Below, one piece after another: positions 1 to 9,716 of a DNA stretch of 64,000 nt (its first letter is position 1; every line of letters begins with the position of its first letter). The notes under the pieces were generated by a model, which was given only the letters and a program-made list of their open reading frames with translations, was not told the DNA's origin and ran no database searches. The position numbers and the translations under genes are program-made. The stretch comes from Chenopodium formosanum. Its lineage: Eukaryota > Streptophyta > Magnoliopsida > Caryophyllales > Amaranthaceae. The stretch is taken from positions 15,690,379 through 15,754,378 of the forward strand of contig CM044880.1 in assembly GCA_024500155.1 (NCBI GenBank), in the 5' to 3' direction.

Positions 1-367
1 TTCGAGTACGGAAGTCGAAAATTTTCTGAAAAACACCGAAATTCGCCCAGAGCTTATTTCCAGATTGGCGCCAGTTATTGGCATTTGGCGCCTGTCATTT
101 AAGTCTGGCGCCAGGCGCCAATTCCATCGGCTGGCGCTGATGACTTCTGGCTGGCGCTAAGTTCTTTTCTTCGACGCCAATAATTCGCCGATTTTCTGTT
201 GAATTTTTAATTAATTCTGGAATGCGGAGATGTTGAAAAATAAAGTGGTTGCACCCGTAAAGGGTTGCCTACGTATCCTTTCTTAAGGAATCATGTCGAA
301 CGTAGCTCTCTTGAGTATCCTACTCAAGTAATTTATGGGTAGTATTTCTTAAGTTGGTCAAGATTTG
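1..367 (-). other. 3' untranslated part of element 1 with a GGCGCC-rich tract
   Basis: This is the non-coding stretch between the integrase stop and the off-window 3' LTR. Positions about 64-180 hold repeated GGCGCC/GGCGCTA words like those in the LTRs. Positions 247-340 resemble 18630-18720 in element 2 (shared words such as GGTTGCCTACGTATCC and GAACGTAGCTCT), so the two elements share this 3' region. Confidence 0.7.
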
Positions 368-1624
368 TCATGTTTGAGAATTCATTGCCATCCATATCGG
401 TTGTTTTGCTGCACCTCCTAACAAGATTGTTTTGACAATGTAGGGTCCAGACCAATTAGGTCTAAATTTACCCCTTGGGTCTAAAACATTTTTCCTTAGC
501 GCTTTTAATACCAAGTCTCCTACTTTGATATTTCTTGTCTTGACCTTCTTATTAAAATGTCTAGCCATGCGAGTTTGGTAACACTGAGTGTGATGTAGAG
601 CTTCTAGTCGTTTTTCGTCGAGTAGAATCAATTCTTCGTATCTTGCCCTAGTCCATTCGACTTCATCGAGTTTACTCTCTAGCGCGATGCGTAGAGATGG
701 TATTTCTAGTTCGACAGGTTGTACGACATCCATTCCATATACCAAAGAAAATAGCGTGTTTCCTGTTGATGTACGGATTGACGTGCGATAACCCCACAAT
801 GCGAAGTGAAGCTTGTCAGGCCAATCCTTATAACTTTCTGTCATTTTCTCAATGATAGTCTTTAAATTTTTATTAGCTGCCTCGACTGCTCTTTTTGCTT
901 GAGGTCTATAAGGAGAAGAATGATGATGTTGAACGCCATATTTTTGTTGCAATTCTTCACATTCGTCTTGAAAGTGAGTTCCATTGTCACTTATCATTTC
1001 ATGTGGGACTCCATATCGACAAATAATATTTCTTTCGATAAAGAATGCTACATGTTTTGCAGTGAGTTTAGCGTACGATTGCGCTTCGACCCACTTTGCA
1101 AAGTAATCAATTGCTACTAGGATAAATTCGTGGCCTCTTGTTCCTGGGGGAGTGATTTTGCCAATGATGTCAATTCCCCATGTAGAGAATGGCCATGGCG
1201 ATGTGTAGGTGTAGAGCAAAGATGGAGGGACATGTTGTAAATTGGCGTAAATTTGGCATTTAGGGCATCTTTTTACATATTGATGGCAATCCCTATTCAT
1301 CGTAGTCCAATAATATCCTTCTCGCATTATTTTCTGGACTAACATTTTGCCATTTATATGTGTCCCACAGATTCCTTCGTGGACTATTCGCATTGCTCTT
1401 TGTGCATCCTTCTTTCCTACGCATAGGAGAGCTCGACCTTTAGGTACCCTTTTATGTAGCTCGTTGTCTATGAGTACATATTGAGAAGCCAAAAGTCTTA
1501 GTGCTCGCTTTGCTCTTTTGTCAGCATGAGGAGGGTATTCTCCATTGGTGACATGGTTGAGTATGTCCGTGTACCACGGTTCTTCTTCTTCTCCTTCTTG
1601 GACTAAGTCGTCGTCTTCTATGGC
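368..1624 (-). pseudogene. Integrase of element 1
   Basis: The open part (368-1492, 374 codons) holds a complete-looking Ty3/gypsy integrase: an HHCC zinc-binding N-terminus (His38, His45, Cys76, Cys79) and a catalytic core with Asp108 (in WGID), Asp169 (in SDNG) and Glu204 (in AVEAAN). The usual N-G just before the catalytic glutamate region reads K-R here. The same frame continues upstream to a TAG at 1625-1627 that cuts it from the second RNase H. In a live element the enzyme inserts the cDNA into the host genome. This is the best preserved domain of the element, but it lies downstream of several stops and frameshifts. Confidence 0.88.
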
Positions 1625-2189
1625 CTAGATGTATGCTGGTTTGTGCCTTTTTTTGATAGTTAGAGGCATTTGCTCGATTTCCGTGGGAATCCTAACCATT
1701 GAGGATAATCTTGCCAAGGCATCGGAAAATTGGTTTTCCTCTCTAAGTAGATATGTGTATTCTACCTTCTCTAACTGATCGGTAAGAGTTTCCAAATAGG
1801 TTTGGTAAGGGGCTAGGATTTCGCTCCTTACTTTCCACCTTTTAGATATTTGATTGATGATCAAAGAAGAGTCTCTGAATATCCTTAGTTTCTTTACTCC
1901 CAATGCCAAAGCTCACGCATGCTTCATATTCAGCAGCATTATTGGTAACGTCGAAATCAAGCTTTATGGTGATTGGAACATGCTCCTCTTTAGGTGATAC
2001 TAGTAGTACCCCAACGCCACATCCCTTTTGGTTTGAGGCTCCGTCGAAATACAAGGTCCAAGTATCATCTTCAGTGACCATTAGGTCTTCATCTGGAAAT
2101 TCATTGTCTTGTATTGGCGTCGAGTCTTCTATTGGAAAATCTGCTAGAAAGTCTAACACCACGGATCCTTTAATAGCTTTTTGTGGCAT
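1625..2189 (-). pseudogene. Second (archaeal-type) RNase H domain of element 1
   Basis: The segment 2189-1842 contains YFDGASNQKGCGVGVLL, with the catalytic-Asp-plus-Gly context of an RNase H fold. The C-terminal half (ending with a SDALARLSS-like helix) lies in another frame at 1909-1625, so a frameshift sits near 1900. An extra RNase H between the RT/RNase H and integrase is characteristic of the Tat lineage of plant Ty3/gypsy elements. A TAG at 1625-1627 then stops the frame before integrase. Confidence 0.8.
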
Positions 2190-2218
2190 AAACCTTACAT
2201 CGAACTGGGCTAGATTGA

Positions 2219-2592
2219 CTATCCATCTTGATATGCGTCCATTGAGTGTAGATTTCTCAAAAGATACTTGAGTGGATCTAATCGGGAAACTACGAAAACG
2301 GTATGCACCAACATGTAATGTCTTAACTTAGTTGTGGCCCACACCAAGGCGAGGCACAATTTCTCAAGCGGTGTATAGCGTGTTTCGTATTCCAGCATCT
2401 TTTTACTTAGGTAATAGACTGCGTTCTCTTTGCCTTCTACCTCTTGTGCTAGCATGGCTCCCATTGTCTCTTTGGTAACGGTCAAATATAACCTAAGAGG
2501 TATTATGGGAAGTGTTGGTGCTAATACGGGAGGATTTGCGAGATAGGCTTTGATCTTTTCAAAGGCTTTTTGACACTCGTCATCCCATATAT
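2219..2592 (-). pseudogene. First RNase H domain of element 1
   Basis: Translation of 2485-2219 gives an RT-linked RNase H segment (VYYLSKKMLEYETRYTPLEK and KLRHYML), typical of Ty3/gypsy pol. It lies out of frame with the RT thumb upstream (frameshift near 2590) and with the second RNase H downstream (frameshift near 2220). It would degrade the RNA strand of the RNA:DNA hybrid in a live element. Confidence 0.8.
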
Positions 2593-3963
2593 TTCTGGTA
2601 CATTCTTCTTGAGCTTCTTGAAGATTGGTTCACATATCGTCGTCAGTTTTGATATGAACCTACTTATGTATTGCAACCGGCCAATAAATCCTCGAATCTG
2701 TTTCTCAGTCTTTGGCGGTGGCATTGACATGATTGCTTTAATCTTGGTTGGATCTACCTCTATTCCTCTAGAGCTTATGACATATCCCAAGAGCTTGCCT
2801 GAGGTGACTCCAAAAGCACATTTTGATGGATTCAACCTCATGTTATATTTTCTTAGCCTTTCGAAAAATTTCCTTAAGGCTACTTAATGGCCTGGACGGT
2901 CTTTTGATTTTACAATCATGTTGTCGACATATACCTTGTCTTCCTTGTGCATCATGTCCTGGAGTAAGGCAGTTGATGCACGTTGGTAAGTAGCACCCGC
3001 GTTTTTGAACCCGAATGACATTACCGTGTAGCAGTAAGTGCCCCATGGTGTTATAAAGGTTGTTTTCTCCATGTCTTCTTCTGCCATGAGAATCTGGTTG
3101 TAACCTGCGTACCCATCCATGAACGAGAGAAGTGCATGATTTGCGGTGTTATCTACCAGAATATCGATGTGTGGCAAAGGGAAGTCGTCCTTTGGACTTG
3201 CCTTATTTATATCTCGATAGTCGACACACATCCTTACCCTTCCGTCTTTCTTCGGAACTGGGACGACGTTGGCGACCCATTCGGGGTATTTGGATACCTT
3301 GATGAAACCTGCAGTTATTTGTTTTTGAACTTCTTCTTTTATTTTAAGTGCTACGTCTGGTTTCATTCGACGTAACTTTTGTTTTACAGGTTTCATTCCT
3401 GGAATTAGTGGTATAGTATGTTGAGCTATTTCTCTATTAATGCCTGGCATATCTTCATATGACCAAGCAAATATATCGATAAATTCTTTAAGTAAGTTAA
3501 TTAAATCGGTTCTTTCTTGTTTATTCAATGTTAATCCGATTTTAACTTCTCTTTTATGAGTTGAATCATTCGAGATATCAACTGTTTCAGTCTCTTCAAT
3601 TACCGGTGTTTTCTTTTCGAGTGTTTCCATTGCTTTAATAATTTCTTTGTCTTTTTCATCGTTAGCTAAGCAATGCTCATCATCTTGGGTTAGAGAAGAA
3701 CACAAGAAGTAAGGAGAATGAGAAATATTATTATACTCTGAGATCATTACATCAAAAAGTGATATGTCCTCAGGGACTGGATCACTAACTATCCTAGAAG
3801 AAGAAATAAGAGGAGGAGGTGCTACTACTAAAGACTTAGAAGACTCTAAAGGGAAAGACTCTAACTCAGACGACTCCTCAAAAATCGGTCCCTGTCCTGT
3901 CGTAATTGATATCTTCCTTCCGCTTGGAGTAGTCACTTTGATAGTCTTGCGCCACCCTTGTAG
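2521..3963 (-). pseudogene. Reverse transcriptase of element 1, with YVDN instead of YVDD
   Basis: The 350-codon open segment 3936-2884 holds the RT fingers and palm: VPVPKKDGRVRMCVDYRDIN, SFMDGYAGYNQI and FKNAGATYQR. The catalytic box reads Y-V-D-N (Asp338, Asn339; codon AAC at 2922-2920) where nearly all RTs have Y-V-D-D. A TAA at 2886-2884 follows; the thumb continues in the same frame at 2841-2521 (NPSKCAFGVTSGKLLGYV) until a frameshift near 2590. In a live element this enzyme copies the RNA to cDNA. Loss of the second aspartate alone should abolish activity. Confidence 0.88.
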
Positions 3964-4507
3964 TTATCCTTCAGCTGGAGTAATTAGCTTCGAGGGGTCG
4001 AAGCTTTCACTTTGTAGGACCGTTTTAATGAGTGAGGAATTATCTTCTTCATAAGTTGGCTCATTCTTTTCTCGCCCAAACAATAATCCCATGACGTTAA
4101 AGTCAAAGCATGGAGGGGCTTTTCTCCTTGTGGACGGGAGTTGGGATTTCATCAGTGAAGTAGCAATCCAAGAAAATCTCGAATCCCGGTTATCTTATGT
4201 CGTTTACAACAAATGGCTCGGGAAATTCATGGCATGGATAGTCCTCTCCTTCTTTTATAAACTGACCATTAAGCGTAAGAGGGTACTCTTTTTTAACTTT
4301 TCATGGGCTCGCTTGAGATCCTTCCGAGTCGGGTCAAAACCAAGTCCGAAAGTATCTAACTTTAGGGAGGCCAGGTGACTCCAGCGGTTTTGCCATTCCT
4401 TTCTTCTTTCCTAAAGTCATCCCAGGAAAGTGTCCTTGTTTCTTCAGCATGGTGTTGACAATCATGTTTGAATGGGGGTCATGTCAAAGAGGGGTCCCTT
4501 CATCCTC
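3964..4507 (-). pseudogene. Protease-RT linker of element 1, broken
   Basis: This stretch joins protease and RT. Readable fragments occur in two frames: one just downstream of the protease stop, and one at 4152-3964 that is in frame with the RT but closed by a stop at 3964. It has no recognised domain. The spacing agrees with the long linker found between protease and RT in Tat elements. Confidence 0.55.
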
Positions 4508-6166
4508 CTAGATTAAGGAGACTTCTTCGTTAAAGCCCCATAAATCTTCATCATCCTCGTCGTGCTCTACGTTAATGATTGGATTCTCTATGGATTTAAT
4601 TCTCATGGGCGAAGCATCTATAGTGATTGGAATTCCCCCAACTATAGCTTTTACTTGTTGGTGGAGAGATGAAGGGACGACCTTTAGATCATGAAGCCAA
4701 GGGCGTCCCAACAATAAGTTGAATGAGGCTTTGATGTGCACTACTTGGAAAGTAGTAGCATGTTCTATTGCTCCTGCCGTTACATTTAGAGTAATTTTGC
4801 CGAGAGCTTGACGACGAGTATTATCGTAGGCTCTTATTCCTTGTGTGGACGGAGTTAAATATTCGTCCCTTATGCCGAGCATCCTCGCAGTTCTAAGTGG
4901 ACAAACGTTGATGGCTGATCCATTGTCTACAAGAGTCATAGGAGCATTCATCCTTTTGCAAACTACCGTGAGGTTAAACGCCTTGTAATGTTTGTCACCT
5001 TCTGGGGGTAAATCTTTGTCAGAAAAGGTGATCAAATTAATTGGACTAGGAAGGTCACTTGTGAGGAAGTTGGCTAGTCCCTCAGGACTAGTGTCAGAAT
5101 CTATCCCAATTTTGTCCAAGGCATTCATTACAGCCAACCTATGTTCTCGAGATGTTGCCATAAGTTTCCACGCATTCATCTCAACTTTTGTCTTCTTAAA
5201 CTGTTTAATAATGTCGTTGTCAGGTATGGGAACTTGGTGTATGGTGGGCATAGGTTGTGTTGAAACGGGAGATTGCTTTCTCCCAGATCTTGTGAGGACG
5301 TCTATTGATGAATCTTCTTCAGCCCAAATGTCATCTGTGGTGTATGACACGGAAGGTGAAGGTCCTACTATGTTCTTTAGATAGACATCTTCTTCATCAC
5401 TGTCCCAGACTCCATTAATGGTTGTATCCTCTTCTTGTTGAACTTGGACCAGTTTCTTTTCATCAATCATTTTCTGTACCAAATCCTTGAATTTGAAACA
5501 GTTTTCTATAGTGTGACCCCCTGATTGATGATACTGACAGTAATATCTATCTGTCCTTTTTAATGACTCGAATGGTCTCGGTTAGAGAGGTTTGACCTCG
5601 CCACTCTCGGAGAGCATTTCGAACATTTGCGCGTATGGGATCCCAATTGGAGTGTAGATTCTATTTCTCTTCTTGGGTTTTTCAGTGACTTGTAATGGAA
5701 AGTGCTTTGCCTCATAAGTCGTTCTCACTGGTGTGAATTCTTTTTTAGGTTCTTCTTTCTGATGTGGAAGCTCATCATATTTCTTATGGAGTTCGTTCAT
5801 AACTTTGAGAGCTTCGCATAGTAGTTGTGATGCCTCCTTCATAGATAGTGTGAGAAAATGTATATCTTCCTTATTCGCCGATTCCGGAAGGTTATCCTTG
5901 ACATCGAAAAAGATCTCCTCTTCTTTTTCTATGGCACTGATTTCTTTGACAGGTTTAATGAGAGATGAGCGGTCAACCTCGTTTTCTTCATCGGAGATAG
6001 CAAGGGTATGAGCTAGAGGTGCATTGTCGATGCTTGGCTTCTTACTGGCAGGGGGCAACGGCAGTTTGTTATTGTCGATTAGGTCTTGGATAGCTTCCTT
6101 AAGCTTCCAACAGCTTTCAGTGGAATGGCCCCTACCTTGGTGATACTTGCAGTGTGCATTGGGGTT
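4508..6166 (-). pseudogene. Gag C-terminus (two zinc knuckles) and aspartic protease of element 1
   Basis: One reading frame covers this stretch and the end of gag before it, broken by TAG at 6167-6169 and TAA at 5582-5584. The first stop sits where the sister element reads Trp, so it is a TGG-to-TAG change. Two zinc knuckles of the variant form CX2HX4HX4C occur: CKYHQGRGHSTESC (6151-6110) and CQYHQSGGHTIENC (5539-5498). They would bind the element's RNA. The retropepsin active site follows as DNGSA (residues 186-190 of the 324-codon segment 5482-4508) where DTGS/DSGS is usual; DNGSA is common in plant Ty3/gypsy elements. A long acidic spacer separates the knuckles from protease. Confidence 0.82.
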
Positions 6167-7280
6167 CTAGTTAACTGACCTCTTCTCAACTGATGGGTCC
6201 CCAAATGGTCCAATAGGAGTTATAAGACCTTTTGCATTTAATCGATCAAATGCGGTGTCATAACTCATGCCAATAGGAGTGAAGTTCCTCCTAAATGGTT
6301 TCTTCTGTCCTTGGTTGTTCATGGCAAGAACTTCTCCTAAATTAAAGGTGCTAACATTATTTGAGTGGGCGGTTTTGGAAGAGGAAGGATTGTCGTTCTT
6401 CTTTCCTTTCCAGCCACTGTTGGAGTTGTTGTTGGCAGCTTTTGACTTAGCCAAGTCATCTTTAATATTGATCCCAATGTCATAAACGGCCTTGAAAGTA
6501 TGGAGCTTGTTTTGATATTTGAGATGCGTGGAATATTTTTCTTTTCCAGCCACTGTTGGAGTTGTTGTTGGCAGCTTTTGACTTAGCCAAGTCATCTTTA
6601 ATATTGATCCCAATGTCATAAACGGCCTTGAAAGTATGGAGATTTTTTTTATATTTTAGATGCTTGGAATATTTTTCTTGGAGATTTTTGATAAACAGTC
6701 TCACAGATTCTTTTTCACTTGGCACCTCAATCATCTTTGCTGAGGTTTCTCTCCACTTGTTAAAGAAAGAGGTGAAACCTTCATTCTCTTTTTGTTTGAG
6801 GATTTCAAGTTCTCTATGGTCAGTCTCGACTTGAATGTTGCACTTGTACCTATCAACGAAAGCGTTTGTTGTTGACTCCCAGGTAGAGGTCTTTTCTTTC
6901 TCGAGAGAAAAGAACCATTGTTGGCAAACGATCTCGAGAGATAGTGAGAACAGAGAAGGGAAGACCTTCTTATCGATACCCTTGATACTCATTATTGTTT
7001 CAAATGCTCTTAAATGAAAGTAAGGGTTGTCAATTGCTCTGAATTTTGGGATGTTGTTGGCGTTGAACTTCTGCGGAAGAAGATTTTTGTCCACCGAGAC
7101 CCCTTGTGATGTAAGCTCTTGAAACTTGTAGTCGCTAGAAAACTTGCCTAAACTCTCTTGCATGAGGTCCATTTGTTGTTGCTTCACGGGATCATCGATC
7201 CTAAGTGCAAGAAGCTTCAGTGTCTCAGTCACGGTAGCCAGTTGGTTCTTAAGATCATTGACTTCTTCTTGTGTTGCCAT
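6167..7280 (-). pseudogene. Gag of element 1, split by a tandem duplication
   Basis: Gag starts at the ATG at 7280 (MATQEEVNDLKNQL). It has an N-terminal coiled-coil-like part, then the retrotransposon gag core (FHLRAFETIMSIKG, CQQWFFSLEKEKTSTWES, FVDRYKCNIQVETDHRELE, GFTSFFNKWRE). The frame breaks at a 136-bp tandem duplication (6411-6682), because 136 is not a multiple of three; the rest resumes in another frame at 6619-6167 with the same residues (FKAVYDIGINIKDDLAKSK) repeated. Gag would form the virus-like particle. Element 2 carries a close relative at 19553-20803. Confidence 0.88.
6411..6682 (-). repeat. 136-bp tandem duplication in gag
   Basis: The words CCAGCCACTGTTGG, GACTTAGCCAAGTCATC and AACGGCCTTGAAAG recur exactly 136 bp apart (first copy from 6411, second from 6547). 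The copies differ at a few positions, so the event is not brand new. Confidence 0.9.
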
Positions 7281-8971
7281 TATAGTCTTAGCTTTTCTCT
7301 TGCGAGCTATGGGTTTGTCGAAAAGTTTGACTTGTACGAAGAGGTTGTCTTTGATTAACCGTCCTTCCTTTCTTGACCACGCCCTGTAAATTAAACCATT
7401 TTGTGTTTTAATTACTTTACTCGAATCAACTTGACTTTATGGTTTATTTTAGGGGAAAAAAAAAGGGCGCATATTTTTGGCAAAAATAATGTACATATTT
7501 TTAGGGAACTAAGTATTATTATTTTTTATTGTAGGATTAATATCCGACTTACCCCCCTAAAAAAAATGACGGAAAAACGCGCACACAAGACTCTCTTAAT
7601 CATGGTCAAAGTATGTGTATTGGTGTGTGCGTTGAGTGTAAGTGACATGCTTGGACTCTTGTGTAAGACCATGGGACTTAGTGCCTAAACTCGATCATGG
7701 ATTCAATTAAATATTATTGACAACAAAATTAACCGAATTAAACAGAAAACTGATTAATTAGACCCTAGGTGATGACTCGACCAATAATCCGAACTGTCGG
7801 CCAAGCGACAGGACTGGCGTCACACTGTGGAGCTTGGCGCCAGGCGACAGAACTGTCGCCAGGCGCTACACTCCATAATGTGGCGCTACAGCTCAGACCT
7901 TGGCGCCAATATTGGAGCTTCGGTCTAGGGTTGTTTTCTGTGTTATTAGTTAACTGGGGTATGCCTAAAGCCATACTAGGTCAATTCCGATTAAAATATT
8001 AGACTTTATTGACTCAAATTAATTAATTAATTAATTAATTAGGCAAAGTTCTTTAAGTCATTAATTTATTTAGTCTCAACACAAGTCAACAAACGGTTAA
8101 GAGAAACACAGAATATATATGCACAACAAATAGTGCACAATTAGTCAAGTAGGCAAAAAATGATGCAATGAGTTTGCAACCTAACCACGGCTCTAGTTCT
8201 CTAAAGTTCGGGATATGGTTTAGTCAAAGAGGGTCCATGGTTAATTGTCCGGATGCACCGCACAGAAGCCTAATCGTGAAGGGTTGCGCGAGTTGATGGG
8301 ACACCGCGAGTTTTAGAAAAAAAACTCGCTTCCATGGTTTGGTGAATTCAACATTCTCGGATGTACCCTTTGTTGCTCGGAGCGTTCAATCAGGTAGATG
8401 GAGCATGAATTCCCAGAGGGTTATGTCCATATGTAGAACACATATGGGTTTCAGAAAAGTGAGGAAAAATTCAATCAGGAAGTAGGATCGAGCAAACAAT
8501 ACGAAAAACTGGTCGAATTAGAACGCATATTTCTGGCTCGGTATTAGAAGAATTTGGCGCCAACAAACATAGACTTGCGCCAAAATTTAGCTGTAGCGCC
8601 TGGCGCCAATGCTGGCATCTGGCGCTACAGTTAAAAATCTAGCGCCAATGCTCTGGCCCCTGGCGCTAATTCCTACATGCCTCAGCAGCTTTCTGTGCTC
8701 GATAAAATTTCCCAGTTTCGCGCAGTGTTATTTCGGTCCTAGTTGTGTAAGATATTTCTCAAATTTCCTACGTGTAAAATCCTATGTGTTTAACTCATTA
8801 CGGATGGTCTTTCCAATGAGATCTTTTTTATGCATATGACAATAATGTTAATCAAAATTACGCACATGAAATACTTAGAACGTTTCGAGTCTCATCCACC
8901 CATTCTAAATCATTGCCGAAAAAAATTCAGGAATTAAAATAGAAATCCTCCCCAGTGGAGTCGCCAAAAAC
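7281..8971 (-). other. Leader (5' untranslated region) of element 1
   Basis: This lies between the primer-binding site and gag. It contains a GGCGCC-type tract at about 7796-7915, a TTAA run at 8018-8041 and a second GGCGCC tract at about 8550-8680. Positions 8016-8940 match 21360-22290 of element 2 closely. The short open frames here are by-products of the repeats. Confidence 0.75.
8949..8966 (-). promoter_or_regulatory. Primer-binding site of element 1
   Basis: On the - strand it reads TGGCGACTCCACTGGGGA, five bases after the LTR end. It starts with TGG, the complement of a tRNA CCA tail. Ogre/Tat elements commonly use tRNA-Arg; I could not match the tRNA with certainty. Confidence 0.75.
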
Positions 8972-9649
8972 TGTAGGGAATAATTTTAAGCGTTAACCCC
9001 TAGCTTGAACCCCACTGTATCCATACACTAAAGTACGGTGGTGTAGGGAATGATTTCAAGCCTTTAAAATCCCACTAGCTTGAACCCCACTGTGATCATA
9101 CACTAAAGTACGGTGGCGTCCAAAAGGGAAGAAGATAGAGCAAAAGAGTCGCCAACAAGTTTTTTAAGGAACTTGTAAACCGTTCACGAGGGTGAAGGTT
9201 ACACCTCTTAACGATCCAAGAGATCGTCAACTCCATAAGGTCTAGAACCAAATAAGGGTTCGGGGATGATGGTACAAATCCAACCTAAAAGAGATTGGAC
9301 ATGCCCTAATAATAGGCCTCTACTTTATTTTGATCGTATTCATGTGCGCTTTCTGACTAACATGCAATCAATAGGATTAACCCTAAACCTGTTTAATCTA
9401 TGTTGGTTGAATATTAATGCACAAATAAACTATTATTGGCGATCACTTAAAATATAATCACATAAACCCTAGCAAGATTATTAATTATCTTATTAAGCGT
9501 GATTACAAGTACCAATTCCCTTTAACATGCATAAAAGGCGTGATCAAGCAATAACAATAAATAATATCAAGCAACATAATGATAATCAATATCATGAATA
9601 ATAATTATAATCATAATAATATTATCATAAATAAAATAATCATCATCAA

Positions 9650-9716
<67 letters not shown>

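Noticed and set aside
9375..9400. Telomere-like AACCCTAAAC words in the LTRs
   Set aside because: Single degenerate units in LTRs, not arrays.
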